Origin: Celerinatantimonas sp046054195
GTDB lineage: Bacteria > Pseudomonadota > Gammaproteobacteria > Enterobacterales > Celerinatantimonadaceae
Length of the DNA stretch: 64,000 nt
Reading direction: 5' to 3'
Assembly (NCBI RefSeq): GCF_046054195.1
Contig: NZ_JBEQCS010000021.1
Location: 14,980-78,979 of the forward strand
Shown one piece after another: positions 63,651 to 64,000 of the stretch. The notes under the pieces were generated by a model, which was not told where the DNA came from, searched no databases, and worked only from the letters and a program-made list of their open reading frames with translations. Position 1 is the first letter of the stretch, and the number at the start of each line of letters is the position of its first letter. The position numbers were made by a program, and so were the translations under genes.

Positions 63651-64000
63651 TTGAGTGGGGGTTATGATGGTGTTGGAATGTGAATTCATGTATTAGGAGC
63701 GGGGAGAGGTATGCTCAGAAAGGATTCAAGAGTTGATACCACTATCATCTTTAGCAATCAATGATAATGTAGTCGGATAATAAAGTTTGATCAAAGTTAA
63801 TATAGTTTGATCATTTTTGACGTTTTATGATGATTATGTCTGACTCAATTTTGCCCCAAAATGAGTTGCGCATTCATTTCATCTACACTCAGTTCACAGT
63901 TTTTCACGATACAAGAACTAATGTGCTTGGAGGAAGCTTAACTACCGTTCTTACTATTAAGCAATCAACATTAACTACCTGAATTAGTGCTAATCCGCCT
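63651..64000. other. Terminal region of the window, mostly gene-free
   Basis: Apart from the small ORF at 63827 nothing convincing is coded. AGTTTGATCA occurs at 63784-63793 and 63805-63814, 21 bp apart; the first copy forms the palindrome TTTGATCAAA. A 17-codon frame at 63711 has a purine-rich GGGGAGAGG upstream but is too short to call. Confidence 0.5.
63827..63982 (+). CDS. Possible 51-aa small protein
   Basis: A frame of 51 residues starts MMIMSDSILPQNELR and ends with a threonine-rich tail before TGA. It lies just after the paired AGTTTGATCA repeats. There is no clear ribosome-binding site and I do not recognise the sequence, so it may be a chance frame. Three alternative ATG codons lie within the first four positions. 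Confidence 0.3.
   Translation: MMIMSDSILPQNELRIHFIYTQFTVFHDTRTNVLGGSLTTVLTIKQSTLTT

Larger units (their letters stand above)
59046..64000 (+). mobile_element. Integrated mobile island at the 3' end of rnpB (left part)
   Basis: From the end of rnpB onward the DNA has long AT-rich spacers, a tyrosine integrase pointing inward, a Gp2-like replication initiator and a serine resolvase, with no core genes. In related bacteria rnpB is usually followed by mraZ and the division/cell-wall cluster, which is absent here. No repeat of the rnpB 3' end occurs later in the window, so the right junction lies beyond 64000. The left boundary is estimated. Confidence 0.75.

Noticed and set aside
59046..64000. 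Search for CRISPR arrays, restriction-modification, toxin-antitoxin or known defence genes in the island
   Set aside because: No regularly spaced repeats and no matching coding regions are present in the visible part; any cargo lies outside the window.

Overview
The window is a gammaproteobacterial chromosome segment with moderate GC content. Its gene order repeatedly matches Enterobacterales, Vibrionales and Shewanella-type blocks: rsd/nudC-hemE-nfi-yjaG-hupA, csrD-mreBCD-maf-rng-yhdP-tldD, npr-rapZ-ptsN-rpoN-lptB-lptA-lptC-kdsC-kdsD-yrbG divergent from mlaFEDCB-ibaG-murA, degS/degQ-zapG/zapE-rplM-rpsI-sspAB, and dolP-diaA-yraN-lpoA/rsmI-rnpB. The combination (a WD40 lipoprotein between fkpA and slyX, tldD-darP-pmbA together, mgtE next to npr) points to an Alteromonadales- or Aeromonadales-like lineage, but I cannot name the genus from sequence alone.

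Layout: 1-2008 is the C-terminal part of cobalamin-dependent methionine synthase (metH), cut by the window edge. 2120-8117 holds azoR, the ABC-F protein YheS, YheV, a GNAT acetyltransferase, SlyX, a WD40 lipoprotein, FkpA and Rsd. 8227-18063 holds nudC, hemE, a TSUP permease, an e(P4)-type acid phosphatase, an unrecognised 214-aa protein, endonuclease V, a hydroxyacid dehydrogenase, YjaG, HU-alpha, a CbiX/SirB-like chelatase, YfaZ, a LysE-family exporter and Tag. 18229-33172 is the cell-shape and envelope block (csrD, mreBCD, maf, rng, yhdP, a nitrilase-family amidase, tldD, darP, pmbA). 33225-47026 carries mgtE, the nitrogen-PTS genes, rpoN, the Lpt/Kdo lipopolysaccharide genes, the Mla phospholipid-transport operon and murA. 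47112-58619 carries periplasmic proteases, division factors, L13/S9, stringent starvation proteins and the LpoA cluster, ending in rsmI.

The core is largely an envelope-biogenesis neighbourhood. Lpt exports LPS, KdsC/KdsD make Kdo, Mla and YhdP move phospholipid, MurA and LpoA feed peptidoglycan synthesis, MreBCD organises it, and DegS/DegQ/FkpA/DolP watch over envelope proteins. A notable absence is hpf, normally between rpoN and ptsN.

At 58666-59044 lies the RNase P RNA gene with a textbook promoter. Immediately after it, DNA character changes: spacers are AT-rich and large, and a 586-aa tyrosine integrase begins 102 bp downstream. It is followed by a Gp2/YagK-YfjJ-like replication-initiator protein, a structured spacer rich in direct and inverted repeats, and a serine resolvase with a probable res site. 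I read 59049 to the window end as the left part of a mobile island integrated at the 3' end of rnpB. Its right end and most of its cargo lie outside the window. This is the least ordinary part of the sequence.
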